64,000 nt of DNA from NCBI RefSeq assembly GCF_024519155.1, contig NZ_JANIFJ010000007.1, positions 87,918 to 151,917 of the forward strand, given 5' to 3'. Position 1 is the first letter of the stretch. Each line of letters begins with the position of its first letter. The notes beneath the pieces were generated by a model that did no database searches, was not told the origin of the DNA, and saw only the letters and a list, made by a program, of their open reading frames with translations. A program made the translations under genes and the position numbers. Positions 37,909 through 46,639 of this stretch are shown here, in pieces. Origin of the DNA: Mangrovibrevibacter kandeliae (GTDB taxonomy: Bacteria; Pseudomonadota; Alphaproteobacteria; Rhizobiales; Rhizobiaceae).

Positions 37909-39513
37909 TTAGTCCACGCTCACGCCGGAGAGGCGGCTCGTGCCGAAGATCGCCGGCCGGTAGTTCTTCACGCTCTTGGCCACCGCCGTGAGCGTATCGG
38001 CGCTGCCGAGGATCACGGCCGGCACCTCCTGGCTGAACTCCGCCTGCGCCTGCTTGTAGAGCGCGGTGCGCTTCGCCTGATCGGTGATGCCGCCGGCCTC
38101 GTTGAGCAGGCCGATGAACGTGTCGTCGCACCAGCCGCCGATGTTGGACGGGCTCGGCTTTCCGGCCGAATCGCAGCTGAAGTAGTTGTTCAGGATCTGG
38201 CTCGGGTCCGGGAAGTCGTAGATGCCGCCGAACATGCCGACCTTGGCCTCGCCGTTGCGTGCCCGCTGGATGTATTCGCCCCACTCGTAGCTCTTGATCT
38301 CGGCGGTGACGCCGATGGCGGCCCAGTCCGCCTGGATCATCTCCGCTGCCCGTCGACCGTTCGGCATGTAGGGGCGCGAGACGGGCACGGCCCAGAGTTC
38401 GGTCGAGAACCCATCCGGATAGCCGGCCTCGGCAAGGAGCGCCTTGGCTCTGGCCGGGTCGTAGGGATGGGCTTCGAGATCGGGATCGAAGCCCCACAGC
38501 GCGGGCGGCACGATGGCCCCGGTGACGTGACCCATCCCGCTGTAGACCACCTTGACGAGGTTCGGCAGGTCGATCGCCTCGGCCAGAGCCTCGCGCACCC
38601 GCTTGTCCTTGAACCTGTCGTCCTTGAAGTTGAAGGTGATGAAGCCGGTGGAGGCCACCGGCGTGCGGACGAGGTCCAGCGTGTCGCTCTGCTCGATAAG
38701 GTCGGCGTCCGCGAGATTCGGGTAGAGCGCGATCTGGCACTCTCCCGCCATGGCGCGCTGCAGACGGACGGAGGCGTCCGTGCTGATCGCCATCACCACG
38801 CCGTCGACCATCGGGGTCCGCGCGGCGTCCTTGATCGCAGCGCCCCAGGTCTCGGCAAAGGGCACGAGGCGCACGGCCGCGTCCTGCTGGTAGGCCTGGA
38901 GCATGAACGGACCGGTGCCGACCGGGTCCATGTCCAGGCGCTCCGGCGTCCCCGCCTGCATCAGGACGTCGGCATATTCGGCCGAGGTGATGGCGAGCGA
39001 CTGGTGCGCCATGATGCCGATGAACGGCGCGAGCGGCCGCTTCAGCTTGAAGGCGACGGTGTGGTCGTCGACCTTCTCGACCGATTGCAGTTCATCCGCG
39101 AGCTTGGTGTTGAAGGTGATGAAGTTGCCACCACCGACCTTTGCGTATGGATGGTCCTTCTTCATCATCCGGTCGAAGGTGAAGAGGACGTCGTCGGCGT
39201 TGAAGTCGCGCGTCGGGTGGAAGTCCCCCACGCTCTGCCACTTCACTCCCTGGCGCAGCTTGAAGGTGTAGGTCTTGCCGTCGTCCGAGACGCTCCAGCT
39301 CTCCGCGAGCGCCGGCTCGATCTCCGATGACCCGGCTTTGACCGAGACCAGGCCGTCATAGATCTGGTTGAGGACATAGGAGGTCGTCCCGCTGCTGGTC
39401 AGCTCGGGATTGAAAATATCCGGCGAGCCCTCGATGCACACCGAAAGAACCTTGGCCTCGGCGGAGCACGCGAGCACGGCGAGCAGGCTGGCGGTCAGGA
39501 GAAGTGTCTTCAT
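37909..39513 (-). CDS. ABC transporter substrate-binding protein, dipeptide/opine type (SBP_bac_5)
   Basis: This 534-aa protein has a signal peptide (MKTLLLTASLLAVLACSAEA) and a family 5 solute-binding fold with IYDGLVSVKAG, ALAESWSVSDDGKTYTFKLR, VGTGPFMLQAYQQD and NYFSCDSAGK. It resembles periplasmic dipeptide-binding proteins. No permease or ATPase gene is in the neighbourhood, so it must borrow one or work as an orphan receptor. It heads the operon with the FAD oxidoreductase and RidA and is divergent from a LysR regulator. An internal EAL-like repeat was not seen. Confidence 0.93.
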   Translation of the reverse strand: MKTLLLTASLLAVLACSAEAKVLSVCIEGSPDIFNPELTSSGTTSYVLNQIYDGLVSVKAGSSEIEPALAESWSVSDDGKTYTFKLRQGVKWQSVGDFHPTRDFNADDVLFTFDRMMKKDHPYAKVGGGNFITFNTKLADELQSVEKVDDHTVAFKLKRPLAPFIGIMAHQSLAITSAEYADVLMQAGTPERLDMDPVGTGPFMLQAYQQDAAVRLVPFAETWGAAIKDAARTPMVDGVVMAISTDASVRLQRAMAGECQIALYPNLADADLIEQSDTLDLVRTPVASTGFITFNFKDDRFKDKRVREALAEAIDLPNLVKVVYSGMGHVTGAIVPPALWGFDPDLEAHPYDPARAKALLAEAGYPDGFSTELWAVPVSRPYMPNGRRAAEMIQADWAAIGVTAEIKSYEWGEYIQRARNGEAKVGMFGGIYDFPDPSQILNNYFSCDSAGKPSPSNIGGWCDDTFIGLLNEAGGITDQAKRTALYKQAQAEFSQEVPAVILGSADTLTAVAKSVKNYRPAIFGTSRLSGVSVD

Positions 39514-39617
39514 TCACGGCCCCGGCTGTTTCGGCAGCACGATCGAGTCTCCGGATCGTGCGGCTGCTGGAAATTCAAGCCTGCTTACAAAAGCATCGGG
39601 GGTGGACTAGAGAGGGC

Positions 39618-39651
39618 GTAGGCATGATTGTCAAATTGCTTGTAGGCCTAC
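39618..39651. promoter_or_regulatory. GTAGGC palindrome and half-site in the SBP-LysR gap (candidate LysR box)
   Basis: GTAGGCCTAC (39642-39651) is a perfect 10-bp palindrome 42 bp before the LysR start. A matching half site GTAGGC lies at 39618-39623, 24 bp upstream. LysR proteins bind dyads in such divergent gaps, so this is a candidate site for control of both transcripts. Confidence 0.4.
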
Positions 39652-39692
39652 CGAAATAGCCTGAGGTTATGGATGGGCGGAGGGAGAGCGTG

Positions 39693-40592
39693 ATGAACAC
39701 GCGGCATCTGGAGGCGTTTCACGCAACGGTTTTGACCGGCTCCGTCACCCGCGCGGGAGAGAGGCTCGGCATCTCGCAGCCGGCCGTCAGCAAACTTCTC
39801 CGCAGCTTTGCCGACGCGTGCGGCTTCGAACTCTTCGTGCGCAATGGCGGCCGGCTGGTGCCGACACTGGAGGGACGGCTGATCGCGGCGGAGGTCGAGC
39901 GCATGTTCAGCGGCACCCAGCGGATCGCCCGGCTCGTCGAGGCGGTCCGCAATCGCGAGGCCGGCCAGGTGACGATCGCCGCGCCGGCCGCCCTCGCGGC
40001 GCGCTATCTCGGATCGGCGCTGGCGCCGCTGATGCGTCGCCAGAACGATCTGCATCTCACCTTGATGAGCCGGACTTCCCCGCAGATCGGCGATCTGGTG
40101 GCCGCCCAGCAGATCGATCTCGGCCTCAGCGTCCTGCCGTTCGAGCATCCCCATGTCCGGGCGGAGATCGTCATGCGTTTTGCCATGATCTGCGCGGTGC
40201 CCGCAGGCCATCGCCTGGCCGAGAAGGACGTCGTGCATGTCGAGGACCTCAGCGGCGAGCCCTTCATCGCGCTCCCCCGGGACGACTGCTCGCTGATGAC
40301 GGTGGACCGGGCTTTTCAGCTTCAGGGGGTGCAGAAGCGCAGCCATATCGAAGTGCCGATGTCCGAGACCGCCTGCGCCTTCGTCGCCGATGGCGCCGGC
40401 GTTTCGATCCTGCCGCCGTTCGTGGGGCTCGACTACGCCGAGGATCGGCTCGTCCGCCGCAGGCTCGTGCCGGAAACGACGATGGACGTGTGGCTGCTGA
40501 CGCCGGCGACCTCGCCGCAGTCGCTTGCGGCCCAGCGCGTGATCGACTTCCTCAGGGCGGCGCTCGCGCCCTTCGACCAGACACGGACCTGA
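39693..40592 (+). CDS. LysR family transcriptional regulator
   Basis: This 299-aa regulator has the N-terminal winged HTH (LEAFHATVLTGSVTRAGERL, GISQPAVSKLLR) and a C-terminal effector domain (AAPAALAARYLGSALAPLM, PFIALPRDDCSLMTVDRAF, GVSILPPFVGLDY). The ATG at 39693 follows GGAGGGAGAG; the upstream ATG is less well placed. It is divergent from the binding-protein operon, which it most likely controls, perhaps with an opine or amino acid as effector. Confidence 0.93.
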   Translation: MNTRHLEAFHATVLTGSVTRAGERLGISQPAVSKLLRSFADACGFELFVRNGGRLVPTLEGRLIAAEVERMFSGTQRIARLVEAVRNREAGQVTIAAPAALAARYLGSALAPLMRRQNDLHLTLMSRTSPQIGDLVAAQQIDLGLSVLPFEHPHVRAEIVMRFAMICAVPAGHRLAEKDVVHVEDLSGEPFIALPRDDCSLMTVDRAFQLQGVQKRSHIEVPMSETACAFVADGAGVSILPPFVGLDYAEDRLVRRRLVPETTMDVWLLTPATSPQSLAAQRVIDFLRAALAPFDQTRT

Positions 40593-40700
40593 GGGCGACG
40601 TGTCCGGTCCGGGCGACAAGGGGCGCCTGATCGCCACGTGAGGACCGCGCCAGCAGGCGGGCGGCCGCGCGGCGAAGCGACGCCCGGCCGCCTCAAGCCT

Positions 40701-41447
40701 TCAGCGCAGGCCGCCGCTGGCAGAAATGATCTCGCCGGAGACCCAGCGGGCAGCGTCGGAGGCGAGGAAGGCGACGACGTCGGCGATGTCGTCCGGCCGC
40801 CCAGCACGTCCCAGCGGCGTCTGGGCGACGATGCCTGTCTCCATCTCCGAGCCGGCGATGCCGGCCGTATGCGTCCCTTCGGTCTCGACGTAGCCAGGGC
40901 TCACCACGTTGACGCGGATCTGGCGCGGCGCCAACTCCTTGGCGAGAACACCGCTGATCGCCTCGACTGCGCCCTTGGTGCCGGTATAGACGGCCGACAT
41001 CGGGGGATGAAGGTTGGTGACCGCCGAGGAGATGTTGACGACACTGCCGCCCTCGCCGAGATGTCTGGATGCGGCCTTCGTCGTCAGCAGAAGGCCGAGC
41101 ACGTTGACGTTGAACTGGCGGGTGTAGTGCTCCTCGGTGATGTCCTCGATCGGCGCGAACTCATAGATTCCCGAGTTGTTGACGAGGACGTCGAGCCGGC
41201 CGAAGCGCTCGACGGCGGCCTCGACCAGCGCCTGCGCCTCCGCGGCCTTCGAGACGTCGCCCTTCACCGCGACGGCCTTGCCGCCGGCGGCCGTGATCGC
41301 CGCCACGACAGCGTCGGCGCCCGCCTGGCTCGACGCGTAGTTGACGACCACCGACGCGCCGTCCTTGGCCAGCGCCTTGGCGACCGCCGCGCCGATACCC
41401 TTGGATGCGCCCGTGACCACGGCGACCTTGCCTTCAAGCTTCGACAT
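40701..41447 (-). CDS. SDR family NAD(P)-dependent oxidoreductase
   Basis: This 248-aa classical short-chain dehydrogenase shows the TGASKGIG cofactor motif, LVNNSGIYEF, a catalytic Ser (VNISSAVTNLH) and Tyr/Lys in YTGTK, and a C-terminal GSEM/PLGRAGRPDDIADVV signature. The Asn-Tyr segment after the first strand (VVNYASSQAG) points to NADP preference. The substrate is unknown. It starts at MSKLEGKVAVV and is divergent from an ArsR regulator. Confidence 0.92.
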   Translation of the reverse strand: MSKLEGKVAVVTGASKGIGAAVAKALAKDGASVVVNYASSQAGADAVVAAITAAGGKAVAVKGDVSKAAEAQALVEAAVERFGRLDVLVNNSGIYEFAPIEDITEEHYTRQFNVNVLGLLLTTKAASRHLGEGGSVVNISSAVTNLHPPMSAVYTGTKGAVEAISGVLAKELAPRQIRVNVVSPGYVETEGTHTAGIAGSEMETGIVAQTPLGRAGRPDDIADVVAFLASDAARWVSGEIISASGGLR

Positions 41448-41497
41448 GTGTGCTAGACCTTCGCTATGGGCGACGCCGGGTGACGTCATTGGTCCCA

Positions 41498-41518
41498 TAG
41501 TTCGGAATCTCGGAACTA
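41498..41518. promoter_or_regulatory. Inverted repeat between the SDR and ArsR genes (candidate ArsR operator)
   Basis: TAGTTC (41498-41503) and GAACTA (41513-41518) are a perfect 6-bp dyad separated by GGAATCTCG. It sits 34 bp before the ArsR-type gene in the divergent gap, where an autoregulated operator would be expected. Confidence 0.5.
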
Positions 41519-41552
41519 ACGATCCGCGGTTCAAGACCCCATATGGAGAAAG

Positions 41553-41882
41553 ATGCGACCGCTGTTTCACCCCGCCGTCGAGGACATCCGGCCCGAAGCC
41601 ATCCTGCACGCGCTGTCCGATCCGGACCGCGCGGCGATCTTTCTCAAGGTCGCGGGTGCCGGCATGGTGGAGGCCTGCTCGGCTGTCGGTACGGTGGGCG
41701 ATCGGGTGATCCCGAAGTCGTCGCTGTCCAGCCACTTCAAGGTGCTGCGTGAGGCGGGCCTGATCCACTCGGAGCGGCACGGCGTCGAGATGCGCAACAC
41801 GGTGCGCTGCGACGAGGTGAACGCGCGCTTCCCCGGCCTGCTGGCCGCGATCATGGACGCCTACGGGCGCTGCGGGCGCTGA
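41553..41882 (+). CDS. ArsR-type winged-helix transcriptional regulator
   Basis: This 109-aa protein has the ArsR HTH pattern: EAILHALSDPDRAAIFLKVA, the recognition helix region PKSSLSSHFKVLREAGLIH and a wing RHGVEMRNTV. Apart from cysteines at ACSAV, RCDEV and GRCGR, which do not form a known metal site, no effector motif is visible. It probably represses the divergent SDR gene through the inverted repeat between them. Confidence 0.9.
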   Translation: MRPLFHPAVEDIRPEAILHALSDPDRAAIFLKVAGAGMVEACSAVGTVGDRVIPKSSLSSHFKVLREAGLIHSERHGVEMRNTVRCDEVNARFPGLLAAIMDAYGRCGR

Positions 41883-41924
41883 GCGCCTGCCGGTGAGGCT
41901 ACGGCCCGCGGGAGTCCGCCGAAA

Positions 41925-43409
41925 TCAGGCCTCGACGATCGGCAGGGCTTCGGCCGGCGCGTCCTCCGGCGCCGACTTCGCGGCGGGTGTCGCTACGGGG
42001 ACGAAGAGCGCCGCGACGAGTGTCAGAGCCGAGACGATGAACATCGCCCAGAAGGTGAGGTGCAGCGAGTGGGCGAGGGCGGCCTGTGTCCCCGCGTCGG
42101 TGATGGTGCCGCCGGTTCCCTCCAGCAGCTTCTGGATGCTGTCGAAGTCGACCGCCCGCCCGCCCGCGCCGCCGCTTGCGAGGCTGAGGTTGAACACCGC
42201 GCCGAGCGTCGAGCCGAGATTGCGGGCGAAGATATTGGAGGAGGTGGCCGCGCCGCGTTCGTTCCAGCCGACTGCGCTCTGGACGATGACGATGGCGGCG
42301 TTGCTGAGGAAGCCCATGCCGAAGCCGATGACGACCGAGCCGGCCGCGGCGACCTGCGGCGGATAGCCGGCGCGCAGGAACAGGAAGACCGCTGCGCCGA
42401 AGGGCAGGAGGGTCGCGCCGAAGAGGAGGATCGGGCGCAGGCCGAAGCGCTTGAAGTTGCGCGCGGCGATGGTGGCGCCGATCGGCCAGCCGAACACCAT
42501 TGCGGTCAGGGTGAAGCCGGCGACGAGCGGGCTCTGGCCGAGGACGCCCTGCACGTACATCGGCAGGAAGGTGGTCAGCCCGATGATCGTCATGCCGCTC
42601 AGCAGTGTCGCGGCATTGGCCGTGGCGATCGAGCGGCGCGCCCAGAGCTTCAGGTCCATCATCGGGTCGTCGGCGATGCGCTCCTGGACGAAGAAGCCGG
42701 TGCCGGCGACGAGCGCGACGACCAGCGCGGCGACGGCGGCGAAGGTCGAGTTGCCGACCTCGGTGAGGGCGACCATCAGGGCCGCGACCGCGATGGCGAA
42801 GAGCGTCGCGCCGAGCGCGTCCACCTTGCGGGTGCGATGCGCCACGTCCTCGTGCAGGAAGGCGACGAAGCCGAGGCCGGCGGCGAGACCGATCGGCACG
42901 TTGATCCAGAACACCCAGGCCCAGCTGGCGTGCTGGATGATCAGGCCACCGGCGAGCGGTCCGATGACCGAGGAGATGCCCCAGATGCTGGCGAGCCAGC
43001 CCTGCACCTTGCCGCGCTCCTCGACCGAGTAGAGGTCGCCAACAACGGTGATGGCGACCGGCTGGATGGCGCCGGCGCCAACGCCCTGGATGAGCCGGAA
43101 GGCGATCAGCGAGGGCATCGACCAGGCGAGGCCGCACAGCACCGAGCCGACGAGGAAGATCGCGATGCCGAGCAGCAGGATCGGCCGGCGGCCGTAGAGG
43201 TCGGCGAGCTTGCCGAAGGCGACGGTCATCGCCGTCTGCGTCAGGAGGAAGGACGAGAACACCCAGGAGTAGAGGTGCAGGTCGCCGAGCTGCGCCGCGA
43301 TCTGCGGCATCGCAGTCGAGACGATGGTCGCCTCGATGGCGATCATCGCCATGGCGGCCATGATCGCGGCGATGATGAGGGGGCGGCGAAGCGTGGGGGT
43401 ATCAGACAT
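41925..43409 (-). CDS. MFS transporter of the DHA2 (EmrB/QacA) family, drug efflux type
   Basis: This 494-aa protein has about 14 membrane segments. It shows motif A (GKLADLYGRRPILLLG), motif B in helix 4 (AFRLIQGVGAGAIQPVA) and motif C (SVIGPLAGGLIIQ, helix 5). DHA2 members export drugs, dyes or bile salts by proton exchange. The start at MSDTPTLRRPLIIAAIM is chosen because an N-terminal 105-residue extension is absent from relatives. It is not linked to an obvious regulator. Confidence 0.92.
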   Translation of the reverse strand: MSDTPTLRRPLIIAAIMAAMAMIAIEATIVSTAMPQIAAQLGDLHLYSWVFSSFLLTQTAMTVAFGKLADLYGRRPILLLGIAIFLVGSVLCGLAWSMPSLIAFRLIQGVGAGAIQPVAITVVGDLYSVEERGKVQGWLASIWGISSVIGPLAGGLIIQHASWAWVFWINVPIGLAAGLGFVAFLHEDVAHRTRKVDALGATLFAIAVAALMVALTEVGNSTFAAVAALVVALVAGTGFFVQERIADDPMMDLKLWARRSIATANAATLLSGMTIIGLTTFLPMYVQGVLGQSPLVAGFTLTAMVFGWPIGATIAARNFKRFGLRPILLFGATLLPFGAAVFLFLRAGYPPQVAAAGSVVIGFGMGFLSNAAIVIVQSAVGWNERGAATSSNIFARNLGSTLGAVFNLSLASGGAGGRAVDFDSIQKLLEGTGGTITDAGTQAALAHSLHLTFWAMFIVSALTLVAALFVPVATPAAKSAPEDAPAEALPIVEA

Positions 43410-43617
43410 GGATCCGACCGGCAGGGGGCTCGACTTGCGCCCACGCCCCGGCTCCAGGGGGTGTCGAACGGTTGAGCCGGCCGACGCCTGGAGAGCGTGT
43501 CGATAAGGAAGCCTAACGATCCTGCCCATAGGCCCGCTCGGGCGGCGTGGCAAGCCGATGCCCCGCATCGAGGCGGAGGCAGTCATCACGACGGCGCGAG
43601 CGTCTTCGATCAGGCTG

Positions 43618-44361
43618 TCAGGCCGGCCGCCGGGCCAGCACCATGTAGTTGACGTCGATGTCCTCCGACCGGCGCCACTCGTCGGCGAGCGGGTGATAGA
43701 CGACGCCGGTCTCCTCGACGACATCGAGGCCCTCGGCGGTCAGCGGCAGGCGGACCTCGCCGGGCCGCACCAGCTTGGAGAACTGGTGCGTGCCCTTCGG
43801 CAGCCATCCGAGGACGTACTCGGCGCCGACGATCGCAAGGCCGAAGGCCTTCAGGGTGCGGTTGATGGTGGCGACGACGAGGAGGCCGCCGGGCTTCACC
43901 AGGCTCGCGGTGGTGCGCAGGAAGAAGTCGACGTCGGCGACGTGCTCCACGATCTCGAGCGCCAGCACGACGTCGAAGCGTTCCTCGGCGGCCGCCAGAG
44001 CCTCGGCCGTCTCGGCCCGGTAGTCGATGGCAAGGCCGCTCTCGGCCGCGTGCAGGCGCGCGACCTCGATGTTGGTGGCGCTGGCGTCGACGCCGACGAC
44101 CTCGGCCCCGAGCCGGGCGAGGGGCTCCGCGATCAGCCCGCCGCCGCAGCCGATGTCGACCATCCGCAGCCCCTCGAAGGGCCGCAGGCCGGCGGCGTCG
44201 CGGCCGAAGGTCTTCGCCACCTGATCGCGGATATAGGCGAGGCGCACCGGGTTGAACTTGTGCAGCGGCTTGAACTTGCCGGTGGGGTTCCACCACTCCT
44301 GCGCCAGACGCGAGAAGCGCTCGACCTCGGCCGTGTCGATCGTGGACTGCGTCTGGCTCAT
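43618..44361 (-). CDS. ubiG: Bifunctional ubiquinone O-methyltransferase
   Basis: UbiG performs both O-methylations in ubiquinone synthesis. The 247-aa product shows the family N-terminus [22 protein letters not shown] motif [37 protein letters not shown] and C-terminal [15 protein letters not shown]. It is divergent from a small hydrolase gene, then lysC, an arrangement widely kept in Rhizobiales. Confidence 0.97.
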   Translation of the reverse strand: MSQTQSTIDTAEVERFSRLAQEWWNPTGKFKPLHKFNPVRLAYIRDQVAKTFGRDAAGLRPFEGLRMVDIGCGGGLIAEPLARLGAEVVGVDASATNIEVARLHAAESGLAIDYRAETAEALAAAEERFDVVLALEIVEHVADVDFFLRTTASLVKPGGLLVVATINRTLKAFGLAIVGAEYVLGWLPKGTHQFSKLVRPGEVRLPLTAEGLDVVEETGVVYHPLADEWRRSEDIDVNYMVLARRPA

Positions 44362-44553
44362 GCGGGGCTCCTCGGTGCTCGTATGCCAGCTAGTGCTCTA
44401 GCGAGGCTTTTCGACGGGAGGCAAGCGCGCCCCTGTGGACGGTGATCGAGGACGAGGCTTCGGTCTTGACCGGCGCGCCCGCCGGGCCGCATCACGCTCG
44501 TACGGCGCGCGCGGAATCGGCGGCGCGCCCACAGCGGTGGGGACGGAGGGGGG

Positions 44554-45144
44554 ATGGCGACGAAGCCAAGGGTCATCGTGCTGCACGGCGCGCATGGCGG
44601 GCCGGAGACGAACTGGTTTCCATGGCTTCAGGCCGAGCTCGAGGTGCAGGGCCTGGACGTCCTGCGCCCTCGCTTCCCGACGCCGCAGGGGCAGTCGCTC
44701 GACGCGTGGCTCGCCGCATACGACGCCGCGGTCGCCTCGCTGCCGCCTGCGCCGACCATCCTGGTCGGGCACAGCCTCGGAGCGGCCTTCGCCCTGCGAC
44801 TGGTCGAGCGGGCGAGCGAGCCGTTCCAAGGGCTCTTTCTCGCCGCAGCCTTCGACGGCGCGCTCGGCCTGCCCGACTATGACGGGATCAACCGCTCCTT
44901 CTTCGAGACGCCCTTCGACTGGGTTGGCGTCCGCGCGCGCAAGGGGGCCGCGAGCCGCTGCTGGGCGGCCGACGATGACCCCTATGTTCCCCTGGCGCGT
45001 TCGCGGGAGATCGCCGACCGGCTGCAGACGCCGCTGGAGGTCGTGACCGGCGGCGCGCATCTCAGCGATGAGACGGGCTTCACCACGTTCCCGCACCTGC
45101 GCGAGGCCATCCTCGCGGCATGGAAGCCCGCGGGGCAGGGGTGA
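44554..45144 (+). CDS. RBBP9/YdeN family alpha/beta hydrolase
   Basis: This 196-aa protein starts MATKPRVIVLHGAHGGPETN, with the nucleophile motif VGHSLGAAFAL (Ser), a DDDPYVP acid region and GGAHLSDETGF supplying the His. The RBBP9/YdeN family contains small serine hydrolases of unclear physiological substrate. It sits between ubiG and lysC without an obvious metabolic link to them. Confidence 0.88.
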   Translation: MATKPRVIVLHGAHGGPETNWFPWLQAELEVQGLDVLRPRFPTPQGQSLDAWLAAYDAAVASLPPAPTILVGHSLGAAFALRLVERASEPFQGLFLAAAFDGALGLPDYDGINRSFFETPFDWVGVRARKGAASRCWAADDDPYVPLARSREIADRLQTPLEVVTGGAHLSDETGFTTFPHLREAILAAWKPAGQG

Positions 45145-45317
45145 TCGGATCTCGTCGAGCCGCCCTCGGGTGTGGGGCGGGACGTCCGTGGTCCGGCGCC
45201 CGCCACATTCTTGCGTGCGCGAGGCTATTCCGCTAGAGCCGGCGCTCATCGTCCGGCAGCCCGCACCGCGTGCCGCCGGGACGCTCCCCCTTGTCCCGGC
45301 TCTAAGCGGCTCTTCCC

Positions 45318-46571
45318 ATGGCGCGTCTCGTCCTCAAATTCGGCGGCACCTCCGTCGGCGACATCGCCCGCATCCGGAACGTCGCGCGCCACGTCAAGCG
45401 CGAGGTCGACGCGGGCCACCAGGTGGCGGTGGTCGTCTCGGCAATGGCCGGCAAGACCAACGAACTGGTCGCCTGGTGCCGCGAGGCCTCGCCGATCCAC
45501 GACGCGCGCGAATACGACGCCGTCGTCGCCTCGGGCGAGCAGGTGACGGCCGGGCTTCTGGCGATCACGCTGCAGTCGATGGGCGTCAACGCCCGCTCCT
45601 GGCAGGGCTGGCAGATCCCGATCAAGACCGACGGCGCGCATGGCGCGGCGCGCATCGAGGACATCGACGGCTCCGAACTGGTGCGCCGCTTCGCCGACGG
45701 GCAGGTGGCGGTGATCGCCGGCTTCCAGGGCATCGCGCCGGACAGCCGCATCGCCACGCTCGGCCGCGGCGGCTCGGACACCAGCGCCGTCGCCATCGCC
45801 GCGGCGCTGAAGGCCGACCGCTGCGACATCTACACCGACGTCGACGGGGTCTACACGACCGACCCGCGCGTCGAGCCGAAGGCGCGCCGGATGAGCCGCA
45901 TCTCCTTCGAGGAGATGCTCGAGATGGCCTCGCTCGGCGCCAAGGTGCTGCAGGTCCGCTCGGTCGAGCTCGCCATGGTGCACAAGGTGCGGACCTTCGT
46001 GCGCTCCTCCTTCGAGGACCCGGACGCGCCGGGCATGGGCGATTTCGACAATCCGCCGGGCACGCTCATTTGCGACGAGGAGGACATCGTGGAACAGCAG
46101 GTCGTCACCGGCATCGCCTATGCCAAGGACGAGGCGCAGATCTCGCTGCGGCGCGTTCAGGACCAGCCGGGCGTCGCGGCGGCCATCTTCGGCCCGCTCG
46201 CCGAAGCCGGCGTCAACGTCGACATGATCGTCCAGAACATCTCCGAGGACGGCACGCGCACAGACATGACCTTCACCGTGCCCTCCGGCGACCTGCCGAA
46301 GGCGATGGCGGTGATGGAGAAGGCCAAGGCCGAGATGCGCTACGACGCCATCCAGAGCGAGCCGGGCCTCACCAAGGTCTCGGTGATCGGCATCGGCATG
46401 CGCTCGCACACCGGCGTCGCCGCCACGGCCTTCAAGGCGCTCGCCGGGCGCGGCATCAACATCCGGGCGATCACGACGTCCGAGATCAAGATCTCCATCC
46501 TGATCGACGGCGAGTTCTCCGAGCTCGCGGTTCGGACCTTGCATTCGGTCTATGGTCTGGACAAAGCTTGA
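45318..46571 (+). CDS. lysC: Aspartate kinase
   Basis: LysC phosphorylates aspartate, the first step to lysine, threonine and methionine. The 417-aa product shows LKFGGTSVGD at the N-terminus, LGRGGSDTSAVAIAAALKA, the substrate-binding DVDGVYTTDPR, and two C-terminal ACT domains for feedback control (ISLRRVQDQPGVAAAIFG and VSVIGIGMRSHTGVAA). Starts at the ATG 45318. An inverted repeat separates it from ptsP. Confidence 0.97.
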   Translation: MARLVLKFGGTSVGDIARIRNVARHVKREVDAGHQVAVVVSAMAGKTNELVAWCREASPIHDAREYDAVVASGEQVTAGLLAITLQSMGVNARSWQGWQIPIKTDGAHGAARIEDIDGSELVRRFADGQVAVIAGFQGIAPDSRIATLGRGGSDTSAVAIAAALKADRCDIYTDVDGVYTTDPRVEPKARRMSRISFEEMLEMASLGAKVLQVRSVELAMVHKVRTFVRSSFEDPDAPGMGDFDNPPGTLICDEEDIVEQQVVTGIAYAKDEAQISLRRVQDQPGVAAAIFGPLAEAGVNVDMIVQNISEDGTRTDMTFTVPSGDLPKAMAVMEKAKAEMRYDAIQSEPGLTKVSVIGIGMRSHTGVAATAFKALAGRGINIRAITTSEIKISILIDGEFSELAVRTLHSVYGLDKA

Positions 46572-46609
46572 ACCGGCGGTTGTTCATCTGACCGCTGCCG
46601 ATTTCTAAA

Positions 46610-46632
46610 ACGGCCCTCGGTCCCCGGGCCGT
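46610..46632 (+). other. Inverted repeat between lysC and ptsP
   Basis: ACGGCCC (46610-46616) pairs with GGGCCGT (46626-46632) over a 9-nt loop, ending 7 bp before the ptsP start. No T-run follows, so it may be an mRNA hairpin that affects ptsP rather than a terminator. Confidence 0.4.
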
Positions 46633-46639
46633 TCGCCCG

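Noticed and set aside
41498..41518. LexA box in the SDR-ArsR gap
   Set aside because: The alphaproteobacterial LexA site is a direct GTTC-N7-GTTC repeat; this one is inverted with a 9-bp spacer.
43410..43617. Possible gene between the MFS exporter and ubiG
   Set aside because: The open frames there extend as antisense into ubiG and have no coding features.
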